Assembly: GCA_027605045.1 (NCBI GenBank)
Contig: JAQFWX010000050.1
Location: 217,446 to 281,445, forward strand
From: Phallus indusiatus
Lineage: Eukaryota; Basidiomycota; Agaricomycetes; Phallales; Phallaceae
Direction of reading: 5' to 3'
Length of the DNA: 64,000 nucleotides
The translations under genes and the position numbers were made by a program. Below are positions 49,244-60,780 of this stretch, in pieces (the first letter of the stretch is position 1; each line of letters starts with the position of its first letter). A model generated the notes under the pieces. The model made no database searches and was not told the origin of the DNA. It worked only from the letters and a program-made list of their open reading frames with translations.

Positions 49244-50890
49244 TTAATATGAAATGTTTGATTCCATGTCGTCTAGATCGGAGCCGCCCTCTTCTTGGTC
49301 TGTTAATACTATGATGGGAAAGCCTTTATGGCGTTGCATGCCCGCAACAACCTCCTCCAGTAAGACTGATCGCGAACAGCGAATCGTAATGGATTCGAAA
49401 GGGCTCCCTCCTTGTCGCCGAAACTCAGCACATGTGGCGACGGTTTGGAAATACACTTCAGTCAATTCGACGTCTTCGTCCAACATATTTATCCTTAGTG
49501 TGCGCAAAAGGGGGCAAGGAAGATTAGTGAATTCGGGTTGAGAGCGACCCGGCCCTGAGGTTGTTAAGTGGTTAGCGTCACCATCCAAGAAGGATGCCTC
49601 GTTGTCCAACAACTCGATTCGTGGTGGATTATACGTAATGTGAGGCATCAATGCCATTAGGAAGGATTCCTGCGCCGGATCACCTGCAGCGGGGCTTTCG
49701 TGGTCGATACGTAACCGCATCAAATTCCTAAGTGAAGCAAAAATATTCCTAAATAACGTGGATTCTAGTATTGTGTTTTTCAAGTCCAAAGACGTGATAT
49801 CTGTTAATGGGAATGTTCGCAAAAAATCGGGGAAATTTTCTTTAGGTTCGTGAAAAGTATCGTATTGCGTCGAAAATGTCGACCTATTAGGGTAGGGATT
49901 GTCGAATGTCACCTCCAGGTAAATATCCTCGAATGGAAAGGTGGTCAGGTGTGCATAACGTTGCTGCGTGACGACATTCAACAATGTTGCCGCCTCCGGC
50001 TCAGATTGGGCAATATGAAATTCATCACATTTAATTTGAAATTCGATGTTTTCGATGGGAAACTCGAGATGCCGCAGAACAAGACCTGCCGTTTTGAGAT
50101 CGAAACTGTCCATGATTCCAAATGAAAGATTCTCGAGACGTGGCAAACGAATTCGTCTTCCGGAGTGTGTCGGTGATGTAATCATTTGATCGTCTAGTCC
50201 CCACCCTGTGATTTTGAGGAGTTGAAGCTGCGGCGATAATTCCAGGACGTCAAAGAAGTGGTCGCCGTCAATAGTGGTGGTGTCCATTATGAGATCTATC
50301 TTCAACAGGTTTCGAAGGATAGATGGGGAAAGTAGTTCATCAAAACCAGAAGAAACACGAAGACGTATATGTTTGAGATTGGGCGTATCTCCTGAGAACC
50401 ACTTGATTCGCGGAAATTCCTCGTCTACCACCCAGTTCATTCCTCCTACCGATATAGACAGACTTCTCAATTTCGGAGCAGGACGTTCCAAAGACGATAA
50501 CATTCGATGTACCAGCTGTTTTAGCATTTTGTTGTCCACATAAATATCTATGTCCAGAATCCGGAACCTGTGCGTCTCTTGCAGAACGGCATAGATCGCA
50601 TGGACATCCAATCCATATGGAAATGATCGAACGATCACATCCAACGAAGAATCACCAGATCGACGAATCAGTTCTTTTGTTCGACCTTTATCTTTATTCT
50701 GAATATTGATGTACGTCCACATCGTCGGGTCAGATAAAAGTGCCTGTCTCCACGAGCGACAGACATGAGTCTCTATGATTGGAGGCCGAGTTAGATCGTC
50801 CACCAATCCAAACAACGTAGGTATCGGGAAGAATTCATTTTTAGACTTTATGATCCAGCTGAAGATTTCGTAAGGGAAACGATCAAGCAT
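49244..50890 (-). CDS. F-box domain protein (tandem copy 2)
   Basis: Single exon, 548 aa from the ATG at 50890. N-terminus MLDRFPYEIFSWIIKSKNEF and HVCRSWRQALLSDPTMWTYI align with the first copy without gaps, as do KDKGRTKELIRRSG and LQETHRF. A longer acidic segment (DNEASFLDGDANHL) and the tail EEGGSDLDDMESN distinguish it. Same predicted role as an SCF substrate adaptor; tandem duplicates in the same orientation. Confidence 0.82.
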   Translation of the reverse strand: MLDRFPYEIFSWIIKSKNEFFPIPTLFGLVDDLTRPPIIETHVCRSWRQALLSDPTMWTYINIQNKDKGRTKELIRRSGDSSLDVIVRSFPYGLDVHAIYAVLQETHRFRILDIDIYVDNKMLKQLVHRMLSSLERPAPKLRSLSISVGGMNWVVDEEFPRIKWFSGDTPNLKHIRLRVSSGFDELLSPSILRNLLKIDLIMDTTTIDGDHFFDVLELSPQLQLLKITGWGLDDQMITSPTHSGRRIRLPRLENLSFGIMDSFDLKTAGLVLRHLEFPIENIEFQIKCDEFHIAQSEPEAATLLNVVTQQRYAHLTTFPFEDIYLEVTFDNPYPNRSTFSTQYDTFHEPKENFPDFLRTFPLTDITSLDLKNTILESTLFRNIFASLRNLMRLRIDHESPAAGDPAQESFLMALMPHITYNPPRIELLDNEASFLDGDANHLTTSGPGRSQPEFTNLPCPLLRTLRINMLDEDVELTEVYFQTVATCAEFRRQGGSPFESITIRCSRSVLLEEVVAGMQRHKGFPIIVLTDQEEGGSDLDDMESNISY

Positions 50891-52221
50891 GTCAGAAGGA
50901 TGAGCGTGAAAAACAGTAGACGCGTAGCCGTGACACTGGGGTGACCGTTGCTAGCGCAACAGAACGGGAAACGGTGAATTTTGCCAAAATCTCTGCTCCA
51001 GTTTGTTGTTGAGACAACCAGCGTATGTGCAGCACTTTATACTCTCTTTTTAATAATATGATACGAACATAACTTCTCATTTTTCAAGTTAAAAAGTTTT
51101 GACGAGCGCTAACGCGTGACTTACGCGTTACACTCACTCCGTCAAAATATGATCAGAAGATTACAAAACTATAGTCATTGGTATTTATGCTGATGAACGT
51201 TCGTGCACCATGGGGTTGCAAGGCTTATTGAAAGGTGAGTAACAACCTTGAAATCTGAATCTGTGGGTGAAGAGACTAAGCATGACGAGATGTGCACTCC
51301 CGGGGCCGCTACCGGTGAGTGCGCCGACCGCAACCGATGGAGCGACAGACGCTCGAGCGCATCCCTGCATCATTCCCAGTTTATTCTTTTTGTCTTTCGT
51401 TTTGCGTCTTTTTGTGTTCTGAAAAGCCTTCAGGGAAGTAAAATTGTTTCCAGATATGACTGGAAGGGTTGAGCTTATTGTAAGTATTTTCAGACAAGAG
51501 ATCTCGCTTTCCTACTCCTTAATTCGGAATTCAAATCTGCCTGACAAGACATTTAACGAGGACGTTTACAAGGAGGTTGCATACGCTTCCAAAAATTCAA
51601 GTGCTAGAAAGCTTTGTTAGTTATAAATTACGAATTATTAGCAGATATGACTGACATCTATAAGATCCTGTCCAAAAATGGGTTTCAATAACCTAGATAC
51701 TCGGAGGTGGAGCTCGACACTAATCACTTTAGCTAAAGCAGTCTTACCAAAAAGAAGAAGAAAGAGTCTAACGGCGTATCTTATCTTACCGGAAGGCATG
51801 ACCCTGAAAAATACGCTATCAGAAATATGCTTATTCCTAGATGGCAACTCTGTGGTTTCTAAATGATGCGAAATATGTATAGCATTCTTGCCGATCGTGA
51901 GCGTGATTCTGCTTCCTTATGATGCCTCTGCAAAATAGCCGGAGCACTATGGAGCCATGCACGGATCAAGCGCGACCCTACCTTATTGTATGTTCCAAAA
52001 AGGTTTTTGAGCGTATCGTACATCTTAATTTTTTTCTACACGTTGCAACACTTAATACATATAAATATAGGAAGAACAGAAGCATTCCAATCCTCAGCGC
52101 AGAAGCCTTCCTCGTCGAACACTCACTTTCCTCGCCAATCATCCTCCAATTCATATTTCTACTTAACTGGTAGTGCACTATACAAACTCCGGACATCTAA
52201 TATTCTTTCTCCGCTACCATA
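50891..52221. other. Intergenic; upstream of the CaaX peptide gene
   Basis: About 1.3 kb. Contains a short inverted repeat taacgcgt...acgcgtta at about 51109-51129 and a TATA-like tataaatatag near 52058, about 160 bases before the CaaX ORF. No other gene supported. Confidence 0.45.
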
Positions 52222-52455
52222 ATGTTCGACAATTTTACCCGCGTCCTCACCAACCTCAGCTTCACCATCCTTCCCTCGCCTTCCGGCAACAGCGAAGGAA
52301 ACATCGCGAGCGTTTCCGACCTCGCCTCGCACAATCTTCCCGAATCCCAGCCCAGCCCAGCCCCGTTTGTCCCATCCGGGGATATAGATCTTACAGTATG
52401 GGAAGTTGACAGTGATGCACCATCGACAACGAACGGCCCCTGTGTCATTTGCTGA
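52222..52455 (+). CDS. CaaX-terminated small peptide, fungal pheromone precursor-like
   Basis: 77 aa, no intron, starting MFDNFTRVLTNLSFTILPSP and ending GPCVIC. The last four residues are a C-a-a-X prenylation box. Short length, a start of the M-x-D-x-F-T type, a Pro/Ser/Asn-rich acidic middle and a terminal CaaX box are the hallmarks of agaricomycete lipopeptide pheromone precursors, which are farnesylated, trimmed and sensed by Ste3-type receptors. The usual Glu/Asp-Arg or Glu-His processing site before the mature peptide is not obvious (nearest acidic residues are WEVDSD), and no Ste3 receptor gene lies in this window. It may be an orphan or non-mating-type pheromone gene. Confidence 0.72.
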   Translation: MFDNFTRVLTNLSFTILPSPSGNSEGNIASVSDLASHNLPESQPSPAPFVPSGDIDLTVWEVDSDAPSTTNGPCVIC

Positions 52456-53153
52456 AAAGGGAAGCGTGGGCCGGGTCACATCCTCGTACGCTTGTCGACC
52501 TAACGTCGTGTTTTAAGCAAAACTTTGATCAGCAGAATATTATCTCTTCCACGATTCGTCTTCGATTTACAACGTGTTTCCCCCCTTTTTTTATTCCTTG
52601 TATTTAGTCTTGTAGTCTTGTACTTGAACTCAAATTTCCTCACAATCGTCTTTTGATTTTTTTTGTTCATCGCATCTAGTCTTGTGAAACTCATATTATA
52701 ATTAATTTATCATGTATAGTCGATACAATTTTTTCGGTGATAAAAATTGGATTAAAAAGCAGAATATAAGTTGAAGAAAAGGGAACGACTGAGTAATATG
52801 CGCCACACTGTGTCATTGGGACGACGAGAGAAGAGGGAAATATATAGGTCGGCCAAAATAATTGATTCCGAGACATGTGGGAATATTAGGAATCTCTTCC
52901 CCTTTTCGCATTTAAAATGATCCACCTTTGTGTTTCTACATCTTAGAGATACTTTCTCCTGTCACCATCCCGCCGGGTCTGAGCATCGCTATTATTTCTT
53001 GTTCCGTCGACCACCGTATCGCTCTGTCATAACTCTAAAACTGTCGCGAGAGGAAATCTGTCCACCGCAATTAATAGTTGGGATGTTCCTTGTCCATTTG
53101 GAGAATAGGGCCAGTTGTTGTGAACAAATTCCAATCTTCAATTATATAATATT
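52456..53153. other. Intergenic, no gene seen
   Basis: About 700 T-rich bases between the CaaX gene and the end of the minus-strand DUF6533-like copy 4. Only shadow ORFs. Confidence 0.5.
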
Positions 53154-54618
53154 TTACTCTCCAGAGTCTGGTAGTATGGAACCGAAGAGCACTTCGCTTT
53201 CTATTCGATTTCCCGAGATAAAATAAGTGTCCGAGTTCCGAGCACACGAGACGGTCTTGAGGTTTCTTAAATTGAGTATGAGACGACTTCCCTGTGAATA
53301 TTGAGCGGGCACTTGTTAGAGTTCTAATGAAGCGTCATGTGATTGAAATCTTACTGCTGTTCCCAGTAATAGAACCGCCGTTCTAAGTGAATCGACATCC
53401 CGTTAGTAACTTGGCAAATGTGTCAAATTTTGTACGACATACTGTATAAGTGCTATACCAGAAGGATTGGTTTGAAAAGCGGAAATGAGGGAGACCACTG
53501 TAAGTGAGTGATGAATTTGGTTTAAACTCTTGAGAGGGGGAGTATGATATTCTTACAGAAAATAATGAGAAAGCACCAAAGCTCATCTCTCACAAGAACG
53601 TAGTAGAAGGTACATATACCGCTTGTCGCCCACGAGGCAATTGTCAATCTGACGACCCTTTGGGAGACAAATGAATCAGATTTCAGTCTTAAACAGCGAA
53701 GAGAAGCGCACTACTTTATCGATACCAAGGTAACAAGACAAATTTGAAAGGCCAGTTCGAAAATCCTGAGATAGGCAGTCTCAGTACATATGTATGACGC
53801 ATTGTGATACTCATGTGCCTGAGCACTCAAGTACTCACCAAGCGGCATGAACAAGCTGAGGTAAGCCTACAGCAACACATTCCCCAAGTACCCCACGTAT
53901 AAAAAAAGACATAGAATGGGTGACCGGTAATTTGAGCACGATCAAGAGTGTGAACACAAGCGATCCGAGGTTTAGTGATACCCAAAGGACAACCAAACCA
54001 ATTAGCACTCTTCTGTCTCTCTCATAGAATGCAAACGCTGAAAGTAGCAATGAGTAGTTAGAGTTGTTTAAATTGAAGAGATCCATCATAAAATATTACC
54101 CCGATAAACCAGTAAAACGTCCGTGGTGCATACTAGTACGACATTGGCTATAGTAGTATACCAAGTATAGAATCCACAAATTTGGTCTTCTGCCTTAAAC
54201 CGGCTTTGTGTCACGACAACTGTCGTTCTTGCGTAATAATTGGTTCCAGAATTAGCCAGACGAGGAAGGACGGGCGTATAACATTGGTTGCTTACAATGA
54301 TACACTCAAAGCCAGATACCGAACTATGAAAAATAGATAGTTCACCGCATTACTTCGTACTCTAAAATATAACGTCAGGTCAATAAACAAGATTCTATAT
54401 ATCGAAAATCCACCGACTTCCAGACAAGCTCGATTTCTTGGTCATAAGTGAGTACGATATCCCATATCTGAAGCGCACAAACTGAAGCTAAGAGTGAATC
54501 AGCCAACGAAGTCGTTAGTAATGAGATTCAAATAAACACAACCTTGAAACAGAGAGACGGGCAAAGAACCAGAAGCTTCAAGAAATAGATTGTGCGCGAG
54601 AGGCGAGATGACGGTCAT
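53154..54618 (-). pseudogene. DUF6533-like membrane protein copy 4, one frameshift
   Basis: Exons from the 5' end: 54618-54543, 54481-54418, 54361-54296, 54227-54100, 54037-53839, 53765-53715, 53657-53557, 53498-53443, 53382-53355, 53291-53154. It starts MTVISPLAHNLF and shows ALQIWDIVLTYDQEIELVWK, NYLFFIVRYLALSV, VCTTDVLLVYR, AFAFYERDRRVLIGLV and GSRLILNLRNLK in order. Splice signals all look usable. The eighth exon is 56 nt, where the phase of its neighbours demands 55 (an extra base in ttctt near 53461), so the last about 55 codons fall out of frame. It may be a young pseudogene, a truncated but expressed protein, or a sequencing error. Confidence 0.7.
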
Positions 54619-56510
54619 ATTCGTAGCTGGTGCCATCATCGACAAGCTTGGACTAAAGGACTAAACGTACATCGAGGAAAATTTATACGAGCGCGATTTA
54701 CTGGCTTAGCCATGGGGGACATGATATATATACCACATCATCTGTGCGTTCAGAGAGAGATGCATTACATATTATATTGCCTCGTAGCCAATGAAAACGG
54801 AGAAGGGGTGTTGAATAACCGAACCGGGGATTTAGGTTTAGTTGGGCTACCAATGTCGTTTAAGCTCTATTTTGATTGATCTGTATGAAATGCTCTTCCT
54901 TTTGGCGCAAAGATTCAGCCTGACAGGCAAATGCGCAGCTTTTACCGATAAAGATTAAGCCACTTACGAAATAAAGCAGATAATAAATAACACAGTAATT
55001 CTCCGCTGATGAAAAGGAATTCTAGGCCAGAATAATTGAAAATCAAGAAAATTTGAAGATGATAGAATACATGATTGGCCGACATTTGATCATATGGCGC
55101 CGTTGACCGTTGGGGGCGCCCTCAATGGGCTGACAGATGTTAGGGGGATACAATATGTGAGTTTTCGGGTAAGGATTGTAAAACTTTTTGAGGACAAACT
55201 GGATTGGCCAAGATATGACACCGTACGCGTACAACGGTGACAAATTCGCGGTCGGCGGTACTTGTCCACAGGGCAAAGCAAATTCAATTTCAAGCTCCGC
55301 AGGTCTTTCTCTTGACCAGCGCCGCTTTACTCAGGGACAAAACAAAAGCGGGATTGAGAGCTCTGTCGCTCGGAAAATTTCGCTGGAGAGCACGAAACAG
55401 GTTGTGTTATTATCTTTGGAGTTTATAGCACGGTAAAATTAAAGAAGCCATGCTGCTTTCCAAAGTGCGCGCGCCCTATTACCTTTATAGATTCGTTCAC
55501 CCTTATGACTTTTCGGCTTCGGGATTGTGTAAAAAGGTGTGCGGCGTTAACAAAATCATCTAATCCGTTCAATCTCACTTTTATTATTGAAAGTTCCCCT
55601 TTTTGGTAATAAAATTTCACCAAGATCTTATTATCTATATTCAGAATTTTGAAGCCCATTATATGAATTCGAGTTTGTCCATTAGAACCGAACCGTCGAA
55701 ACGCGTCGAAAACGTGTATACGCACAATGTAACAACTAGAAACCATGACGCGTACTTACTCAATCACGCAATGTGGCAATATGCATATGCCTTAGAAGAT
55801 GCGGCGGACGGAGCTCATCCCTGCATTCAATATGTACATATCACACGCATTTTGTTCGTGTCCATGGCTGGTCAATGATGGTAATACGGCTGGTCAGTGG
55901 CAGCACAGCATTTCATCTACGCAAGCGCTTTCCTTATCAAGGCAGACAAAGATTTTCCCTTCCAAACGTGGTGAATTTTTGATATCAACGATTTCATATG
56001 GATTAAGATTAGTTAAGTGTTTGAAGTGCCAATTGATGCTTGCGATGAGCTTAAAGGGCACTTGAGGCCGATTGGAAGCACTATCTGTATGGTCTTTTTT
56101 TCACAAAAGTGGTCTCAGAGAATAAGCCCCATGCGATTTGGGTTCTTAAGTTTCAAAAGTCGGGATCTCCTTTCCGCTTCTTTAGAACAAAAGCTCCAAC
56201 TTCCGGGACTTCAGGCAACGTTCTTTATCAATATTGACACGAACCCCTCATCTTGGACATGAACAACATTGCTTGGTTCCTTCTCCCCTCCTGAGTGTAG
56301 ATAATCGTGACCACCATGAGGTAAATGAACTCCAGACCTAAACTAGTGTATTAACCCTGCACTTTTAGTACTCACGCTCAGGCCTCCCCGTGGGCGACGC
56401 TCCCTCTCCTCTAAAACATATAAAAGACTCCCTCCCCTTTTTCCCCGCTTTACACTCGCAATTATTCCAAACGCCTCGCACTATTCACATCTTTGCACTC
56501 TTACCACATT
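54619..56510. other. Intergenic, no gene seen
   Basis: About 1.9 kb. No ORF with coding character on either strand. The final 150 bases are C/T-rich and lead into the next gene's ATG. Confidence 0.5.
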
Positions 56511-58311
56511 ATGAGCTCAAGTTCCGACCTTTACCTCCCGCCACAATTCATAGAAGAATTGGGTCTTCCGAGTTCCTTACCGTTCAGCGTAACCCACGTC
56601 GATTGGGCGGACAACGGGTAAGATTCACTATCATCTTCAGCACGGAGAAATTTTGGCTAATAGAGTACCTTTAGAGATGATGCATATACCAATGCACCTC
56701 CGAGAGGGATATCTCCCAACCACGCTCTGAGTCAGGATCTGGGATATGGCCAGCCGTCAGACTCGGATCCCAGTGGCTTATCGATGGGTCCCTCTGGCGG
56801 GTATTTCCACATGCCCGGACATGTGCTCAATAAGCCTTGTGACACGTGGGGCTCTCTTTATTGTCTATGAAAGTGTCGTCTAACAATCTTTTTTACTCTC
56901 TATAGTGTTGATTCCGGTTCGTACTCGCATCCGGTGTGTGTCGAACCAACTCAGTACATTCATAATCCATACGTCGGACCCTTGGACTCGTAAATTTTTT
57001 ATTTTTCTTCAATATTACGATAATTGATGAAATATTAGACGCTCCACGCAAGATCTCAACACGTCTCATGCCGAGTATGTAGATCCATACCGCACAGACT
57101 GGGAGTTGGGAATGTGAGACTTCATTTTACTTTTCGTGTCGAAGATACATACTAAACATACCACTTTCCAAAGGCATCTCTTTTCCAACTCCCGGACACC
57201 TTTACACACATATCACATTAACACAGGAACGCTGAGTAGCAACGTATCCCATTACGACGTGAGGCAAGGTAACGAGGAGCTGGGTTATGAATTAGACCAA
57301 CGAGGTCGCACATACACCCTCTACACCACAACACCTTGGCACGAGGTACTGAAGCGACTGCGCACAATATCCGGCAGTCTCGGCTCCCTTGTCCGAAAAC
57401 AACCCATATCACTGCCGGGACAGACACCATCGTACCCCTGCACATAGTTTTCCTTATCCAACCACCTCTGCTTCTTACGATTCCGTGTTATCTTCTCCAT
57501 ACAACTTTTCGTATCGTTCTCAAACAATGCCTCATTCTCAGGACCCTGTACCTTCTAGTTCTTCACTTCTCACTTCCGCGTCGGCTATCCCAACCCCCAT
57601 GCGGGGTCCAGTACAGGCCCCGTCAAATGTCACTTTGCCCACCGCCTTTCATTCATCGAACCTATCATCTTCCTTCTCCTCTCCACTATATCCGATTATG
57701 CCCATCCACAACGCCGCTTTCGTTACCGCACCGTCAAACCATTCTCTCCCTCCTGTGCATCAACCCCAGCAAAAATACCGGCCTATCCTTCCTGCCAAAA
57801 AGCGAGCTCGGACAGCTAAAAAGCCCCACTTGTCATCGTTCCTGCAATCAAAAAATATCGCAGAATGGAACAAAATTTGCCCAGCAAGCATAAAAGAGCT
57901 CCGGTTCGGAGTCAGGAATGGCTAGACAGGTATTTCCCCAGCAGGGGTCCATGCACGTTATGCGGAGCAGAGTCTTCGGTTTGGCGAAACGACCGATCAC
58001 TAGAGCATTTGGTTTCATCGCACATTATCCAGGATGTCAAGAACGTCGAGCATTTCGACGACGACGCTTTCAAAAATAGGTCTGCACCTCTCGTGGAAAC
58101 CGAGGCTCAATTTGCTTTCGTACGTGAGCAGATTAAGCAGATAAAGTGCTCATTATGTACGGATGTTGAGACCTCTCTAGTGATCAGGAGAATCAACATG
58201 GAGCAGCACCTGAGGATGAAGCATAAAGAGCTTACAGGCACGGATGTATGGAAAAACGAGCTGAGTCGTTTGAAAGCGCTGATACCAGAAAAAAGATTGG
58301 TACAGTTATAA
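56511..58311 (+). CDS. Disordered protein with two C-terminal CxxC...HxxxxH zinc-binding motifs
   Basis: Model: 56511-56617, 56675-56800, 56906-56989, 57039-57113, 57237-57304, 57378-57831, 57885-58311; about 446 aa. Residues 1 to about 290 are low-complexity, rich in Ser, Pro, Tyr and Asn. A basic patch KKRARTAKK follows (possible nuclear signal). The C-terminus has CTLCGAESSVW...LVSSH and CSLCTDVET...HLRMKH, both C-x2-C-xn-H-x4-H, as in atypical C2H2 fingers. No family is recognised; a transcription-factor-like role is a guess from composition. Exon 2's donor and the intron at 57305 were chosen by phase and are the least certain. Confidence 0.6.
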
Positions 58312-59353
58312 CGATAGATTCCTGTATTATTTCCCTAGAAAATGACACTTAGTACTGAGTTCATATCGTAGTTGTTGTGTCTGAACCTCGTGAAAATTGT
58401 GGGCCTGATTGTGTGTAGAGCTAGCGAACAGCAAACAGGCTCCATCGATGAGATGATGTTTTGTGACTTGTGACATGCGTGACACTAACGGGCGCTCCGA
58501 ATCCATCTTGGCGAACATCCAAAATCTCACAAAATGACTCCTTTGCACATTTCCCAATGCAGCTAGATCGGACCTTTTACCCAAACGACGGACAGAACGG
58601 AACGGGACAGATGTACCTTGCGACACGACTAAGTTTGTTTGAACAGCCTACATACTCCGGAGGCTGGAGTTCCAGAATCTAGTCCGCCAGGTCCGTCACA
58701 ATATACACAATTAGTTTGTGACTTATCTAACTCCTTGTGGGATTATTTCTCTTCAGTATTTATGTCAACGTTATGAGACTTTCTGAACAAGCCTTTGTAG
58801 CTTCTTAGTTATACACCGGGCGAATCATGATTAGATAGCCTCGTCAACCTGAAAACTCAAAAAGTGGACTTGACATCAGTACTGCATCACGATTTTGACA
58901 TCAAGTTTCCGGAAAGCTTGTCGACCAGCACGCGTGTTAGTTGAGGTACTTCGTATCTGAAACCTGGTGAACTGAGAACATCAAATGCATTTGGGGAGCA
59001 CCTATTCTACGGATAATTGGCCCAAATCCAACAATTATACGTTTGATACCCGATATTTTGCGTACGGATAGTCTCCTTTTCCCAACATGAACGATCGTCT
59101 CGATTGCCTCGCCAGGCTGTATTCTAAAACATCACTTGCAAAGTCGGCTCAATCCTGTCATGGTCCACGCGCTCATAAGCGGTTACCAACAAAAGCTAGT
59201 CGATGGTGGCAGCATGCTCGCTGGCAAATCACCAGTAGTTGTTATGAAGGGCACTTTATCCGAGCGTACCTGAATCCCTTCTAGATTGCCGTTGGTTTCG
59301 CCTGCACAGTCTAACTGAGCCAAGGGCTTTTTGGTATACCTCTATAAACGAGC
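58312..59353. other. Intergenic, no gene seen
   Basis: About 1 kb between the zinc-finger-like gene and the damaged DUF6533-like copy 5. Nothing supported. Confidence 0.5.
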
Positions 59354-60780
59354 ATGTTATCTTCGTATTTGCGGCTCTTCAAAGACCTGTCGATGATACG
59401 TCTCGATAACTTTATTACAGTGCTACCGTCAGAAAGCTTTTTAGTTCTAGAAGCCCGAGATTCGTTCACTGTCTCATTGTTCCAAGGTTATTTCAAATTA
59501 TTTCAAACTATTAACTCGTTGATATTTTCAAAATCAGCTGCTGTTTGTGCACTTTTTATATGGGACATCATGCTTACTTTCGGTCAAAATGGAGGCTATT
59601 TGGAAGTCCGTATTCTATTAAATTGTGTCTCAGGTGAAGAAACTCAAGACTCATACATGCTTGTTTTAGAACTCGAATCAGTATTGTCAACTATCTTCTT
59701 CTTTATCATCCGATACCTAGCTTTGAGTGTATCGATGTTGGTAATAGTAGTTTCCATATGTATTATGTAAACTGATGAGCCCTCATTCTTAGGATATCAA
59801 TCGTCATTAGTCAATCTCGCTTCAAGACGGGAGATATCGTTTGCCGGCTATATACCTGGTATTGTTCGATAGGCGGTTTTATAGTGGTATGTAGTATGGA
59901 TGCACTACTTGCGTATCGTGGTATGTTTTCATGGTTATGTTTTGAAAATTTCATATTATAAATTAATCACTTCAATCAGCCTTTGCTTTTTACGGAAGAG
60001 ACCGGAGAATTCTAGTTGGTTTAGGAATTCTCGATTGAAAAGCACAGCATCTGTGCTTTTCTCAATTTTGTTCACCCTCAAATCGCCAGTTGTTTTTTCC
60101 AAGGCTATATTTGTACGAGGAGTTCTTGGAAAATGTATCGCAGTACATTTCCCTCATTTTGTACATGACGCCTGGTAAGTCCTCGTCCAATACGTACGCC
60201 GATCTCTGAGTGAATATAAATCAACTAGGATATCCGAGATGCTTTTTCAATCTTTCCTTCTATTTCTGATATCAGTGAGGTAATTCACGTTTCATCCATG
60301 CGTTTTTTGCTCTTGGCTATAATTCAGCAGGTCTATCGTGTTAACAATAGCTTCTTGGAAGATAATGGGCATGTCTACACTTTGTTATATTTTTATTAGA
60401 GATGGGTTGTGGGCTTTTGCTCTCATTAACGGTGAGATTACGATTTACCTCTTGATATTGATTGAAGTCCTGAAGAAAAATCATAACTAATAGTAACCTT
60501 TATTATTTTCGCTCTTCAAACGAAACCCGTTAGTCTAGCAATAATACAGTGTGTCACTAATCTTGTGATCTTATCTTCGACGGGGTATTGATTAGAAATA
60601 TTTTGTTTAGGACGGCCGTTGTCTTTGTGGGAATTGCGGTAGGATTTCATTTTCATCTGTTTTATCACGTCTAACGAAGTCATTGAAATATGAGGGGGTC
60701 GTCTGATACTTAATCTAAGAAGCTTTAAAGAGCCTTCGCGTCCTATAATAACACTTCAAACCTCCTCAAACGTACAGTAA
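59354..60780 (+). pseudogene. DUF6533-like membrane protein copy 5, multiple frame breaks
   Basis: Family blocks appear in order: LFIWDIMLTF, FFFIIRYLALSVSM, FKTGDIVCRLYTWYCSIGG, AFYGRDRRILVGLG, VRGVLGKCIAVHFPHFVHDAW, and a GGRLILNLRSFK end near 60700-60780. The second exon loses about two bases in the QEIE region, so its end reads out of frame. The fifth exon hits a TGA (about 60034) and resumes in another frame after a 10-bp hairpin at 60037-60061. Splice sites are still recognisable. Confidence 0.72.

Noticed and set aside
51678..51866. 62-codon ORF with a basic KRRRK patch
   Set aside because: Short, isolated, no homology visible; likely chance.
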